A stretch of 64,000 nucleotides of DNA, from NCBI RefSeq assembly GCF_004375085.3, contig NZ_SNAQ03000009.1, positions 62,001-126,000 of the forward strand, given 5' to 3'. Position 1 is the stretch's first letter. Each line of letters starts with the position of its first letter. Origin of the DNA: Lewinella sp. W8 (GTDB lineage Bacteria; Bacteroidota; Bacteroidia; Chitinophagales; Saprospiraceae). Of the stretch, positions 37,571 to 45,542 are shown one piece after another. The translations under genes and the position numbers were made by a program. The notes beneath the pieces were generated by a model. That model made no database searches. It was not told the DNA's origin and saw only the letters and a program-made list of their open reading frames with translations.

Positions 37571-38986
37571 ATGCGTCAACTACTTGAAACGGAACAAAAA
37601 GCCCTTGAAATCAACCTGGAACCCTCGATTTACGGCACCTTCGCCGAAATTGGGGCCGGTCAGGAAGTGGCGCGTCATTTCTTTCAGGTAGGCGCAGCGG
37701 CGGGCACCATCGCCAAGACGATGAGTGCCTACGATAAAGTGTATTCCGATCAAATCTACGGTGCCGAACCTTCGGGGCGGTACGTGACCGAAAACCGGAT
37801 TCACCGGATGCTGGACCACGAATACGGGCTGATGGTGGACCGGCTCAGTCACGACCGGCCCGACACCAATTTCTTCGTTTTTGCCGATACCGTGGCGGCC
37901 ATCAACTACTCCCGCACCATCCGGGGGAACGGATGGCTCGGACTGCGGTTCCAACTAAACCCCGGCAAGGGCAGCAATGACTTGCTGCTGCACGTGCGGA
38001 TGCTCGACAACGACAACCAGCTACAACAACAGGCCATCGGTATTCTGGGGGTTAACATGATTTACGCCGCCTACCGCTACCACGACACCCCCGAGGATAT
38101 GGTGATCAGCCTCCTTGATGGCCTCAAGGGGCGGGTAGCCGTGGACATGATTGTGCTGGAGGGGCCGGATTTCACGGTTGACAACCGCCTGCTGAGCCTC
38201 TGGCTGGTAAAGCACGGGCTCACCGACATCACCATGTTTGATCCGCGGGGCAGGAGCATTCATCCCAGTGAATTCCTTTATCGCAAATCGGTGATGGTGG
38301 TGCGGGGGAGCTTCCGTCCGGCGACCCTGGTAAACGAGGATATGCTGCGCACGGCCTACAAGCAATTCCGGGACAGTAACCAACTCGACCCCGCCAAGTC
38401 GTTCCTGCTCACGGAATTGACGCTGGACAATCTGCAGGAGAGTGCCAAACTCAACGAAAGGGATTTCCTGCACCGGGCCACCCTGCTGAATGCCCTGGGG
38501 CAAACGGTCATCATCAGCAACTATAAGCGGTATGGCGACCTGATCGAATACCTGAGCCTGTACAAGGTCGCTCCGGTGGGGATCGTGGTGGGGGTCAACG
38601 AGCTGCTGGAGCTGATCAGTCGGAAATACTACCACAATCAGGACGGACGGCTGCTGGAGGCCTTCGGGGAAATTTTCACCAGAAACGTGAAGATTTACGT
38701 TTACCCCGCCCAACAGGAAGGCAGCGAAGACCTGATGACGGCGCAGAATGTCCCCATTCCCGAAGGCGTCAAGTTCCTCTACAAGCACCTGCTCGACAGT
38801 GGTCAGATCATTGACATTGAGGACTTCAAGGCCGAAAACCTGCACATTTACTCCCGCCAGGTGCTGGAAATGATTCAGGGGGGAGAAGACGGTTGGGAAA
38901 AAATGGTGCCGGAACAAGTGGCCCGACTGGTGAAAAAGGAATGCCTGTTTGGTTATCCCAGCGAAAAAATCGCCTTTGACTACTGA
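37571..38986 (+). CDS. Conserved Bacteroidota protein of unknown function (471 residues)
   Basis: ATG 37571 begins MRQLLETEQKALEINLEPSIYGTFAEIGAGQEVARHFFQ, the conserved-looking N-terminus; starts at 37385 or 37499 would add a Lys/Arg/Gly-rich leader. I recall similar proteins in Bacteroidota being labelled nicotinate-nucleotide adenylyltransferase or TonB-related, but I see no (H/T)xGH nucleotidyltransferase motif and no signal peptide, so I do not adopt those names. The chain is mixed alpha/beta with motifs FVFADTVAAINYSR, GLRFQLNPGKGSNDLLLHVRMLDNDNQLQQQAIGILGVN and VGVNELLELISRKYY. Probably cytoplasmic. It is monocistronic. Confidence 0.75.
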   Translation: MRQLLETEQKALEINLEPSIYGTFAEIGAGQEVARHFFQVGAAAGTIAKTMSAYDKVYSDQIYGAEPSGRYVTENRIHRMLDHEYGLMVDRLSHDRPDTNFFVFADTVAAINYSRTIRGNGWLGLRFQLNPGKGSNDLLLHVRMLDNDNQLQQQAIGILGVNMIYAAYRYHDTPEDMVISLLDGLKGRVAVDMIVLEGPDFTVDNRLLSLWLVKHGLTDITMFDPRGRSIHPSEFLYRKSVMVVRGSFRPATLVNEDMLRTAYKQFRDSNQLDPAKSFLLTELTLDNLQESAKLNERDFLHRATLLNALGQTVIISNYKRYGDLIEYLSLYKVAPVGIVVGVNELLELISRKYYHNQDGRLLEAFGEIFTRNVKIYVYPAQQEGSEDLMTAQNVPIPEGVKFLYKHLLDSGQIIDIEDFKAENLHIYSRQVLEMIQGGEDGWEKMVPEQVARLVKKECLFGYPSEKIAFDY

Positions 38987-39615
38987 GGACTTGCCCGTAG
39001 TAGGGTGATAAAAATCCACTGTCCTGATCGGGGCTAAACCGTGGTCGGAAGCCTGTTTCGCGAAGGCGTAGCCGAGTGAAATGGCGTCCGAACACCATTA
39101 GACGCAATAGGTCAAGCGCGAAATTTTCATCACCTAAACCCGCAAAGTGTTGCGGGCATCGGTTAATCATCAAGTAGTATTTTCCGACGGAGGAACATCG
39201 ACCATCCCGAATCCCGCCCCATTTGCCCCGGCGAGTAGCCTTCCGGGCCGCCGAAATTCAAGGATTGCACGGCAACATCCTGGATTTTTTTTAAAATCAC
39301 GGGTTCAAGCTGCAGGGCACCTGGCAATTGATCATTTGCCGCCACAATGGGGACCAGTGCATCAGTCCAGGGGACAAAACCACTTCTTTTATCCTTGAGT
39401 GGTGATAAATTAATCCCGGAGGTTTGAAATAGAATCGCAAATATGGGCGGGCTCCACTGGCCGCAACATTAAAAACAAAGGCAAAAAAATCAATTCATTT
39501 AATCAACATAAATTACTGACAACCAATTATTTAATTCCTAATGACTTATCAAGATACGCATACTACACCCTAACAAACTTCATTTTTTCGCCTCAAAGTC
39601 GTTTCTTAGTAGCCC

Positions 39616-39791
39616 TATATTTGAATCATCAAACAACCACAGGGGTTGATTTTTGATCGGCGGGACTCACCTTCCCGGTAAAAAATGGGTGAAAATTTAT
39701 GTGTTGTTCATAGCATTTTATCGCCGTGCCATGGCCGATGTTTACTCTGAGGGATATTGATAAACACCTTTCCGGCCATGGCACTTTTTTC
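39616..39791 (+). ncRNA. Candidate structured small RNA ending in a large hairpin
   Basis: A TATATTTG box (39616-39623, exact TAnnTTTG) lies after an AT-rich block; the -33 region is weak. Downstream, GTGCCATGGCCG (39726-39737) pairs perfectly with CGGCCATGGCAC (39773-39784), followed by TTTTTT; inside it TGTTTA pairs with TAAACA. A transcript of roughly 160 bases would end here. No protein frame fits. A long hairpin with an internal open region resembles 6S-type RNAs (the 6S-Flavo family is one thing to test), but this identity is a guess. Confidence 0.45.
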
Positions 39792-39909
39792 TCTTCTTAC
39801 ATCATCTTCCTTCCGGTAAAGGCAGTAGCGTTTATCGGATTCCTTGCGTCTCCTCCCCGCGGACGGCGCCTTTCCTCCGTTTCCCGGGAAGGATCCGAGG
39901 CAGTAGCAC

Positions 39910-39940
39910 AAAAAAAGGCCGGCTCCAAAGGGGAACCGAC
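39910..39940 (-). terminator. Intrinsic terminator of the orphan ECF sigma gene
   Basis: On the minus strand GGTCGGTTCC CCTTT GGAGCCGGCC pairs fully with two G-U pairs and is followed by TTTTTTT, 32 bases after the stop codon at 39972. Confidence 0.85.
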
Positions 39941-39971
39941 CGGTCTAAGTGTACGTTAGTCAATAATATCT

Positions 39972-40484
39972 TTATACCGCGATGGAGCGATCTCCAATCA
40001 GCGCCTTAAGCTTTTTGCGGGCCAGGAAAATCCGGCTCTTTACCGTACCGATGGGGATATTCAGGTACCCGGCAATTTCTTTGTATTCATATCCGCGGTA
40101 AAACATCAGGAAGGGCACGCTGTACAGCTCATTAATCTGCCGAAGCTTGCTTTCCAGCTCCTCCATGTGCATGTTCATTTCTCCACCGTTGGCGATGGCG
40201 GCTTTATCTTCAACGGCAAAGAGGAAGGTTTCTACCGGTTCGTTAACGTGGCGGCGGTTTTTCAGCTTACGGTAGCGGTTAATGTAGGTATTCCGCATAA
40301 TGGTAGACGACCAGCTTTTGAAGTTGGTACCTACTTCGTATTTATTACGATGCTTGTAGGCCCGCAGAATGGTTTCCTGCATCAGATCCTGAGCGTCTTC
40401 GTAATTCCGGGTGAGTCGAAGAGCAAACGAAAACAGGATGTTTTCCAGGCGGTCCATTTCAGAGAGAAACTGCTTGTTCGTCAT
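39972..40484 (-). CDS. Orphan ECF RNA polymerase sigma-70 factor
   Basis: The 170-residue protein has region 2 (ENILFSFALRLTRNYEDAQDLMQETILRAYKHRNKYEVGTNFKSWSSTIMRNTYINRYRK) and region 4 (FLMFYRGYEYKEIAGYLNIPIGTVKSRIFLARKKL). Unlike the other two sigma genes in this window it has no anti-sigma gene beside it and ends in its own terminator, so it is probably controlled by transcription or by a distant partner. This is one of the best-conserved ECF layouts in Bacteroidota. The start at 40484 fits the usual N-terminus. Confidence 0.92.
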   Translation of the reverse strand: MTNKQFLSEMDRLENILFSFALRLTRNYEDAQDLMQETILRAYKHRNKYEVGTNFKSWSSTIMRNTYINRYRKLKNRRHVNEPVETFLFAVEDKAAIANGGEMNMHMEELESKLRQINELYSVPFLMFYRGYEYKEIAGYLNIPIGTVKSRIFLARKKLKALIGDRSIAV

Positions 40485-40917
40485 AACTTAGCGTAAAAGT
40501 GGATGTAGTAAAATTTGGTCGCAACTGCGAGACGGCCTCCATTATTCAAGAACCGTGCCAAAAAGATAAACGCTTGTAAATCAGCAAAATAAAAACTCAA
40601 CGATCCCAAAACCCCTTACGAAATATCGCCAACGGATGAAATACAGTAAGGAGAATCCAGCCGCTGATTGAAATTTATCAATGGGCGAAAAAAAATATCT
40701 ATTTCGAATAAACACGGAGGGCAACAATGCTTTCTACCTTAAGCGTGCGGGAAGGTGCTTTGCCGCCAGGGAAAGTCCTGGGATTTGTACCGATCACCTT
40801 CAGGAGGACGTATTTCCAAAACCGAAAACGAAGACCACCGTCAGTGTGCTTCGGCAACTCCAGCAGTTTTCGATCCGTTAACTAAACAGTACATTCAACT
40901 TGGTACCCATTTTCCCG
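40485..40917. other. Gap upstream of the thioredoxin-like gene, no supported gene
   Basis: Divergent promoters for the sigma gene and the 40918 gene must lie here. Short frames of 52-66 codons exist (around 40681-40884), but they overlap in different frames and none reads like a protein. Confidence 0.45.
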
Positions 40918-41244
40918 ATGAGCAAGCAGAAATTACAGCAAATAGGTGATGACCAAATCGGCGCCCTTCTCTCCCGTAGTGGAGTTACGGTGGTGCTGAT
41001 GTCTTCCCCCTGGGATGGCAATGGGGTCATCATGCGAACCATTGTGGAAAATATTGCGGCCCGATTCAAGATGGTGAATTTTGCTACTGCGGACTACGAG
41101 TCTTCCCCCAGATTAGCCAAACTATTTAACTTACTGTCCCCTCCCGGATTACTTTTCGTGAAAGATGGAGAATTGATCCATCGCATTACCAAGCCTACCA
41201 GTGCCGGCAAGATCAGTGAACTGATCCACGCCGCCGCTCAGTGA
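40918..41244 (+). CDS. Thioredoxin-like protein lacking the redox cysteines
   Basis: ATG 40918 gives 108 residues. The fold is thioredoxin-like: VTVVLMSSPWDGNG at the active-site position, RFKMVNFATADYESSPRLAKLFNLLSPPGLLFVKDGELIHRITKP (with the cis-proline region SPPGLLF), then a last helix. Where thioredoxins have WCGPC this protein has PWDGN, and the chain contains no cysteine, so it cannot catalyse disulfide exchange. It may bind a partner instead. A response regulator gene starts 15 bases downstream, which suggests a joint signalling role. The upstream in-frame start at 40900 is less likely. Confidence 0.75.
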   Translation: MSKQKLQQIGDDQIGALLSRSGVTVVLMSSPWDGNGVIMRTIVENIAARFKMVNFATADYESSPRLAKLFNLLSPPGLLFVKDGELIHRITKPTSAGKISELIHAAAQ

Positions 41245-41259
41245 TAAATTTCTCATCCC

Positions 41260-41793
41260 GTGTCCAACGAAATTTTCAAAGTCTTCATTCTGGAAGATAT
41301 GCCGGCTGACCTGGCACTCACCAAACGCCAGGTAAAGCTTTTTAACCCATCCGTGTTATTTTCCGTGGCCAGGAACCGTACGGAATTTGAAGAAAAGCTC
41401 ATTGATTTCCAGCCCGACATTGTGCTCTCTGATTACAACCTGCCCGACATGAACGGGCTGGAGGCATTACTCTACGTCCGGGAGCACCTGGACGGTACGC
41501 CCTTTGTATTCATCACCGGAATTCTTAACGATGAAGAGCGGGTAGCCGAAACCATTTTGCAGGGGGCCTCGGGCTATTTGCTGAAGGAGAACATCAAAAA
41601 ATTACCGGAGCTGCTCGAACAGGTCATCACCCAGAATGCGAAAATCATGCGACAGCGGGAGGCGGACTGGGAACGTCGGCGTAACAACCAGCTGCAACTC
41701 CAGAAAAGCATTGCCCACCTCAGAAATCAGGACTTTGACCAGCGGGATCACATTGTTGCGGCCCTGCAGTCGGTTGCGGATAATTTGCAATAA
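41260..41793 (+). CDS. Response regulator receiver-domain protein
   Basis: Start GTG 41260, 177 residues. Residues 5-125 form a CheY-like receiver: FILEDMPADLALTKRQVK with the acidic pair, DIVLSDYNLPDMNG with the phosphorylated Asp, PFVFITG with the switch Thr, and GASGYLLKEN with the conserved Lys. The remaining ~50 residues are a charged helix (AKIMRQREADWERRRNNQLQLQ), not a DNA-binding domain, so output is likely by protein contact. It is 15 bases behind the cysteine-less thioredoxin-like gene; no histidine kinase is nearby. Confidence 0.88.
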   Translation: MSNEIFKVFILEDMPADLALTKRQVKLFNPSVLFSVARNRTEFEEKLIDFQPDIVLSDYNLPDMNGLEALLYVREHLDGTPFVFITGILNDEERVAETILQGASGYLLKENIKKLPELLEQVITQNAKIMRQREADWERRRNNQLQLQKSIAHLRNQDFDQRDHIVAALQSVADNLQ

Positions 41794-41868
41794 GGAAGTA
41801 AGTATGAGTAGCGGGTAGTGAGTAGTGGGGAGCAGGTAGTGGGTAGCGGGAGCTAGGGGTATAACCGA

Positions 41869-42429
41869 TTAGCGCTGATCCAGAGAGGATCTGGATCCCG
41901 GTTCGGACGTTTGACCGGCAGACCCAATTGTCCCCGTGCGACCAGCTCCATCGAGCATCTGAATGACCTGCTCGTTGTATTCCAGCATATGGTCAATGAA
42001 GATGAGGAAGTTTTCTACGTCGTGGTTGAGCCGGTCCTCCTGCGTTTTCTCGTTGATTTCCTTCTTGTACTGATAGAAAACCTTGAACCCATCGAGCATC
42101 TTGCGAATTCGCTCCGACTGCTCCTGGAATTCCTGAAGGTCCCGCAGGTTGACCATTCCGGTTTGTTGGCTATGTTCCGTATCCGTAATGGCGTTCCCCC
42201 CGAACTCGGCCACGCGTGCCCGCTCCTTCAAGTCTACCGATATGATGTCGGACAGGGACACCCCGAAATATTCGGCCATCGTATTGATCAGGGCGAGCCG
42301 GGGTTCAACGTTTTTGGTCTCGTAGGCCGCGATATTACTCCGCTTGATGTTGAGTATATCGGCAAACTGCTGTTGCGAGAGCTTTTTTCGCTTCCTTAGG
42401 TAGCGGAGATTACGGGAGAGATAGTTCAC
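41869..42429 (-). CDS. XRE family transcriptional regulator with helical C-terminal domain
   Basis: I choose the GTG at 42429 (186 residues, VNYLSRNLRYLRKRKKLS) over a longer frame from GTG 42501, because a perfect palindrome at 42467-42483 would fall inside the longer frame. The helix-turn-helix is NLRYLRKRKKLSQQQFADILNIKRSNIAAYETKNVEPRLALINTMAEYFGVSLSDII. The rest (residues ~95-186) is helical with a coiled-coil character (LQEFQEQSERIRKMLDGFK). It probably regulates itself through the palindrome; further targets are unknown. It is divergent from the YtxH cassette. Confidence 0.85.
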   Translation of the reverse strand: MNYLSRNLRYLRKRKKLSQQQFADILNIKRSNIAAYETKNVEPRLALINTMAEYFGVSLSDIISVDLKERARVAEFGGNAITDTEHSQQTGMVNLRDLQEFQEQSERIRKMLDGFKVFYQYKKEINEKTQEDRLNHDVENFLIFIDHMLEYNEQVIQMLDGAGRTGTIGSAGQTSEPGSRSSLDQR

Positions 42430-42466
42430 ACCATTTGTATTCAGATGATCACAAAAGAACCTGGCA

Positions 42467-42483
42467 CGAAAGTAGTACTTTCG
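42467..42483. promoter_or_regulatory. Candidate operator of the XRE regulator
   Basis: Perfect inverted repeat CGAAAGTA-G-TACTTTCG, 38 bases upstream of the GTG at 42429 and about 170 bases upstream of the divergent YtxH gene. Confidence 0.6.
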
Positions 42484-42649
42484 AACGGAGCCAATTTGCA
42501 CGGATTCTCAGCTTTGACAAAATTATGCACAAATTGTTCGTTCAAACACATGTTTTTTCTCCGTTTTTGAGTATGGGATAGAACAAAAGGGCCACAGAAT
42601 TTGCTTTCTTATTGAACCATTTACCAAAAACCTTCAAATCGAAACCACC

Positions 42650-43048
42650 ATGGATAATAATAATTCAGGAAAGGGATGGGCACTGGGCTTTGGCCTACTT
42701 GCCGGCATCGCCATCGGCTACTACCTTAACTCTAACGAAGGGCGCGCCGCCCGTAGAAAGGCCCGCGCTCAGTTTGACGAGTATGGCAACCAGATCAACG
42801 AATACGGACAAGAATTCTCTACCCGCGCCAATGAGTTCGTCAGCGACGCCAGACAGCGGGGTACCGAGATGATTGACCAGGTCAAGACCAGCGGACAACG
42901 GATTGCCGACGAGGCCAAGAGCAAGATAGATGCCAGCAAAGACTGGGCCAGTAACGTCGTTGACGACGTGGAAAGCAGCTTCAAGCGCGGAATGGAGAAA
43001 GCAAAATCCAACGTAAAGAACGCTGCGGACAAGACCTCCAAGGCCTAA
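42650..43048 (+). CDS. YtxH domain protein
   Basis: The 132-residue protein starts with a short soluble tip and one membrane helix (WALGFGLLAGIAIGYYLNSNEGRAARRKAR), the YtxH signature, followed by a long amphipathic helix (QINEYGQEFSTRANEFVSDARQ ... ASKDWASNVVDDVESSFKRGME), similar to apolipoprotein/LEA-like repeats. YtxH proteins are linked to general stress but have no known activity. It is the first gene of a small envelope cassette (YtxH, holin-like, TM protein). Confidence 0.85.
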   Translation: MDNNNSGKGWALGFGLLAGIAIGYYLNSNEGRAARRKARAQFDEYGNQINEYGQEFSTRANEFVSDARQRGTEMIDQVKTSGQRIADEAKSKIDASKDWASNVVDDVESSFKRGMEKAKSNVKNAADKTSKA

Positions 43049-43170
43049 TATCAACCCTAACGGGCACAGCCATTTCCATGCACCACGTGTATTGGTACTG
43101 GCACAAAAATGGGAAAACGGCTACGGGGCACAGCACTTCGTAGCCGTCTTCCTTTTAACCCACATCAACT

Positions 43171-43557
43171 ATGCAGGCAAAAGAAGAATTGCTGGAGCAA
43201 CTGGGAGAAACTTACGGATACGTCAGTGCATTCGCCGAGAAGCGGCTCACCGTGCTGAAACTGAGTGCCGCCGAGAAATCAGCTTCCATCGTTTCCTCCC
43301 TCATTTTACTGTTCGTCATCATCATTATGGTCTCAGCAGTGAGCCTTTTTGCCTTACTCGCGCTGGCTTTCTTTTTCAGTGCCAAATTTGATAGCTACGT
43401 CCAGGGTTTCGGCCTGGTCAGCCTACTGCTGCTGGCCATTCTGGTACTCATCATCCTGCTGCGCAAAACCCTGATCGTAAATCCTGCGGTCAAATCCGTA
43501 ATTGCCAGTTTCTTCCCGCCCGAAGAAACGCCCAACGCATCCGAACCTCATGAGTAG
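43171..43557 (+). CDS. Holin-X/DUF1469-like small membrane protein
   Basis: The 128-residue product has a cytoplasmic helix at the N-terminus (EELLEQLGETYGYVSAFAEKRLTVLKLSAAEKSASIVSSLI), then two membrane helices (SLILLFVIIIMVSAVSLFALLALAFFF and GLVSLLLLAILVLIILL) and a short tail, the layout of phage-holin-like DUF1469/YqjE proteins that are usually cellular stress or envelope proteins, not phage genes. It comes after the YtxH gene and overlaps the next gene by 8 bases, so all three are probably one transcript. Confidence 0.8.
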   Translation: MQAKEELLEQLGETYGYVSAFAEKRLTVLKLSAAEKSASIVSSLILLFVIIIMVSAVSLFALLALAFFFSAKFDSYVQGFGLVSLLLLAILVLIILLRKTLIVNPAVKSVIASFFPPEETPNASEPHE

Positions 43558-44053
43558 TCAGAAAGTCACCAACATCAAGAGCCTGCGGGAATTGCGGCTC
43601 GAAAAGGAGCGCCTGACCAGGGAAAGCGGACTCGCCAAACAAGCCTTTGGGAGAAGTCTGATCAAGAGTCAGAAGGTCACGAGCAGTTATCTGCTCAAAA
43701 CCGTTGTTGCTCCCGTTGGAGCCGTCGGAGTAGCGATACTGGTGGCCAATCGTTTTTTCAAGTCAGATTCAGCTTCGGATACTCCGGCTAAAGAACCAAA
43801 CTCCGTGGTCTCCGCTCCTAAGAATGCTGCTCCTACGCCCATCGGGCCTCTGGCCAATACTCCTCCGCCCCCTGCGCCGAAGCCATTAACTCCCCGGCAA
43901 CGTCCCGAACCATCGCAAAAGAGAGGCTCTTCGAAGGAAGGAATTAACTGGTCAGCGCTGTTTAACGCCGGAAAATTCCTGGTGCCCCTGGTACAAATCG
44001 TCATCGGTATCGCCAATCAGGAAATCTCTAAAGGGGAGCAAAAAGGGGAATAA
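43550..44053 (+). CDS. Single-pass membrane protein of the YtxH cassette, unknown function
   Basis: ATG 43550 overlaps the end of the previous gene (cATGAGTAG), giving 167 residues. Features: a basic helical N-terminus (SLRELRLEKERLTRESGLAKQAF), one membrane helix (TVVAPVGAVGVAILVANRF) around residues 52-70, a Pro/Ala-rich linker (residues ~80-130) and a second hydrophobic stretch near the C-terminus (FLVPLVQIVIGIANQEI). I recognise no family. Translational coupling implies it works with the holin-like protein. Confidence 0.72.
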   Translation: MSSQKVTNIKSLRELRLEKERLTRESGLAKQAFGRSLIKSQKVTSSYLLKTVVAPVGAVGVAILVANRFFKSDSASDTPAKEPNSVVSAPKNAAPTPIGPLANTPPPPAPKPLTPRQRPEPSQKRGSSKEGINWSALFNAGKFLVPLVQIVIGIANQEISKGEQKGE

Positions 44054-44189
44054 ATACTGGCTATTTCCGGCGGGGAGTGAAGAATTTTACCACGCAGAGC
44101 AGGAATAAGGGCGCAGAATTGTGAATTATTTTCAACTTACCCTAACTTTCCAGGGCGCGTATTGTTACACACACATACTCCCCCCAACC

Positions 44190-44561
44190 ATGCACCACCT
44201 CATCTTCTCAATTTCGGCCCTTCTTGGCACGGAAGTCGTCACGGCAAATTCAATGGATATCGGGAAGTTGGAGGACGTCATATGCAATAAGGACACCGGC
44301 AAAATTTCTTATCTGATCATCAGTGCGGGCAAACACCACGGAGATGATGATCGTATGTACGCCATTCATCACTCCTACTTCTACCTCAACGGTGACGACG
44401 AGCAGCTCATCTTCGACCAAAAGATTGGCAAGGAAAATCATGCCTTCTTTCTCGACCTCCCCGACCATTACGACGATGCGACCGTCCTCGATTACTCCTC
44501 CTTTGCCCGTAACGTGCTCCCCATGCTGAGCATTGCCGGTCACCGCAGCGACAACGAGTAA
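44190..44561 (+). CDS. PRC-barrel domain protein
   Basis: ATG 44190 gives 123 residues. The chain matches one PRC-barrel: SALLGTEVVTANSMDIGKLEDVICNKDTGKISYLIISAGKHHGDDDRMYAIHHSYFYLN, with the usual D-x-G-K and I-x-Y-L-I spacing. PRC barrels act in photosynthetic reaction centres, ribosome maturation and many stress proteins; here there is no partner domain. It follows the envelope cassette by ~135 bases and may be a separate transcript. The N-terminus MHHLIFSISA is not a signal peptide. Confidence 0.78.
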   Translation: MHHLIFSISALLGTEVVTANSMDIGKLEDVICNKDTGKISYLIISAGKHHGDDDRMYAIHHSYFYLNGDDEQLIFDQKIGKENHAFFLDLPDHYDDATVLDYSSFARNVLPMLSIAGHRSDNE

Positions 44562-44580
44562 ATAAACTAACCCGCGGGAC

Positions 44581-44611
44581 TTGTTTTAAAGGAAGAAGTC
44601 CTTTAATTTCG
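44581..44611 (+). promoter_or_regulatory. Candidate promoter of the phenylalanine hydroxylase gene
   Basis: TTG at 44581-44583 and TAATTTCG at 44604-44611 (one mismatch to TAnnTTTG), spacer 20 bases, 49 bases before the ATG. Confidence 0.4.
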
Positions 44612-44660
44612 CATTAGTTGTTTTGACAACATTTGCCCAACCATTACTTAGCCCGCCAAC

Positions 44661-45398
44661 ATGACAGCTTCCGCCACATCTCCCCAAAATTACAGTGCAT
44701 ACACCAAGCAGGACTACCGCGTATGGAGACTGCTGGCCGAACGACAAATGGCCGCGCTCAAGAAGGTGGCCTGTAAAGAATACCTTGAGTGCCTTGAGGC
44801 GCTGTATCCCGTTATTTCCCCTGATCATCCACCCAAATTCACTGCGTTAAACCGTAAACTGATGGCCGCTCACGGTTGGTCCATTGAGGTGGTACCGGGC
44901 TTTCTGCCGGTGGATGAGTTTTTTGAGCTCCTGTCCCGCAAGCGCTTTTGTTCCAGCACCTGGCTCCGTCGGGAAGACCAGCTGGATTATCTCGAGGAAC
45001 CGGATATGTTCCACGACATCTTCGGGCACATCCCACTGTACATGAACGCCGACTACGCTGAGTTTGCGCAGCGCCTCGGCGAGCTAGGGGTGCGCTACCA
45101 GCACGACGAAGAGAAAATCAAGCAATTACAGCGCCTATACTGGTTTACCATTGAATTCGGCGTCATGAATACTCCGGAAGGTCGCAAGGTATACGGTGCC
45201 GGCATCTGTAGTAGCTACGGAGAGGTCAAGCACCTCAACCACCCCGACGTGGAGATCGTACCCTTCGTAATGGACGAGGTCCTCGCCCAGGAGTTTATCA
45301 TCTCCGAAGTGCAGATGAAGTACTTCGCCATCGACAGCTTCCCGCAGCTCTTTGCCATGGTCGACGAGCTCGACCAGCGCTGGAGCGCCCAAGAATAG
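44661..45398 (+). CDS. phhA: Phenylalanine 4-hydroxylase (aromatic amino acid hydroxylase)
   Basis: The enzyme hydroxylates phenylalanine to tyrosine with a pterin cofactor, non-heme iron and oxygen. The 245-residue chain equals the bacterial monodomain form. Iron ligands are the two histidines in FHDIFGHIPLYMN and the glutamate in YWFTIEFGV; other family marks are GWSIEVVPGFLPVDEFFELLSRKRFCSSTWLR and YGAGICSSYGE. No regulatory ACT domain is present. No pterin recycling gene is adjacent. The start at 44661 fits the family, with a promoter-like box upstream. Confidence 0.93.
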   Translation: MTASATSPQNYSAYTKQDYRVWRLLAERQMAALKKVACKEYLECLEALYPVISPDHPPKFTALNRKLMAAHGWSIEVVPGFLPVDEFFELLSRKRFCSSTWLRREDQLDYLEEPDMFHDIFGHIPLYMNADYAEFAQRLGELGVRYQHDEEKIKQLQRLYWFTIEFGVMNTPEGRKVYGAGICSSYGEVKHLNHPDVEIVPFVMDEVLAQEFIISEVQMKYFAIDSFPQLFAMVDELDQRWSAQE

Positions 45399-45542
45399 CT
45401 TTAACCAAATAAGCCTTTTACTACTTAATGTTTCCGTTCCGTTCAGGTCGCCTTTCGGCAACCGTGAACGGCGCGGGTTTTGGTCATTGCTCCTGATCAC
45501 CACGCTGGCACCTGCCCTCCGGGCCCCTAAGCCAACGGGCAA

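Larger units (their letters stand above)
38987..39971. other. Long intergenic region: repeats, AT-rich block, candidate small RNA
   Basis: 38987-39440 contains GGTGATAAA-type ends (39004, 39131 inverted, 39402) that look like small decayed elements, plus an ATG-less open frame on the minus strand (39163-39460). 39470-39615 is strongly AT-rich. 39616-39790 is a promoter-plus-hairpin unit described separately. 39910-39940 is the terminator of the sigma factor gene. No intact protein gene is supported. Confidence 0.55.

Noticed and set aside
40681-40884. Short frames upstream of the thioredoxin-like gene
   Set aside because: Several overlap in different frames, none has a family signature, and no start is preferred.
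41805-41865. G-rich GTAGTGGG-type stretch
   Set aside because: Simple low-complexity DNA between two convergent genes; no clear repeat period or structure.
43171-43557. Holin-like protein as sign of prophage
   Set aside because: DUF1469-type proteins are usual chromosomal envelope proteins and no phage gene is nearby.
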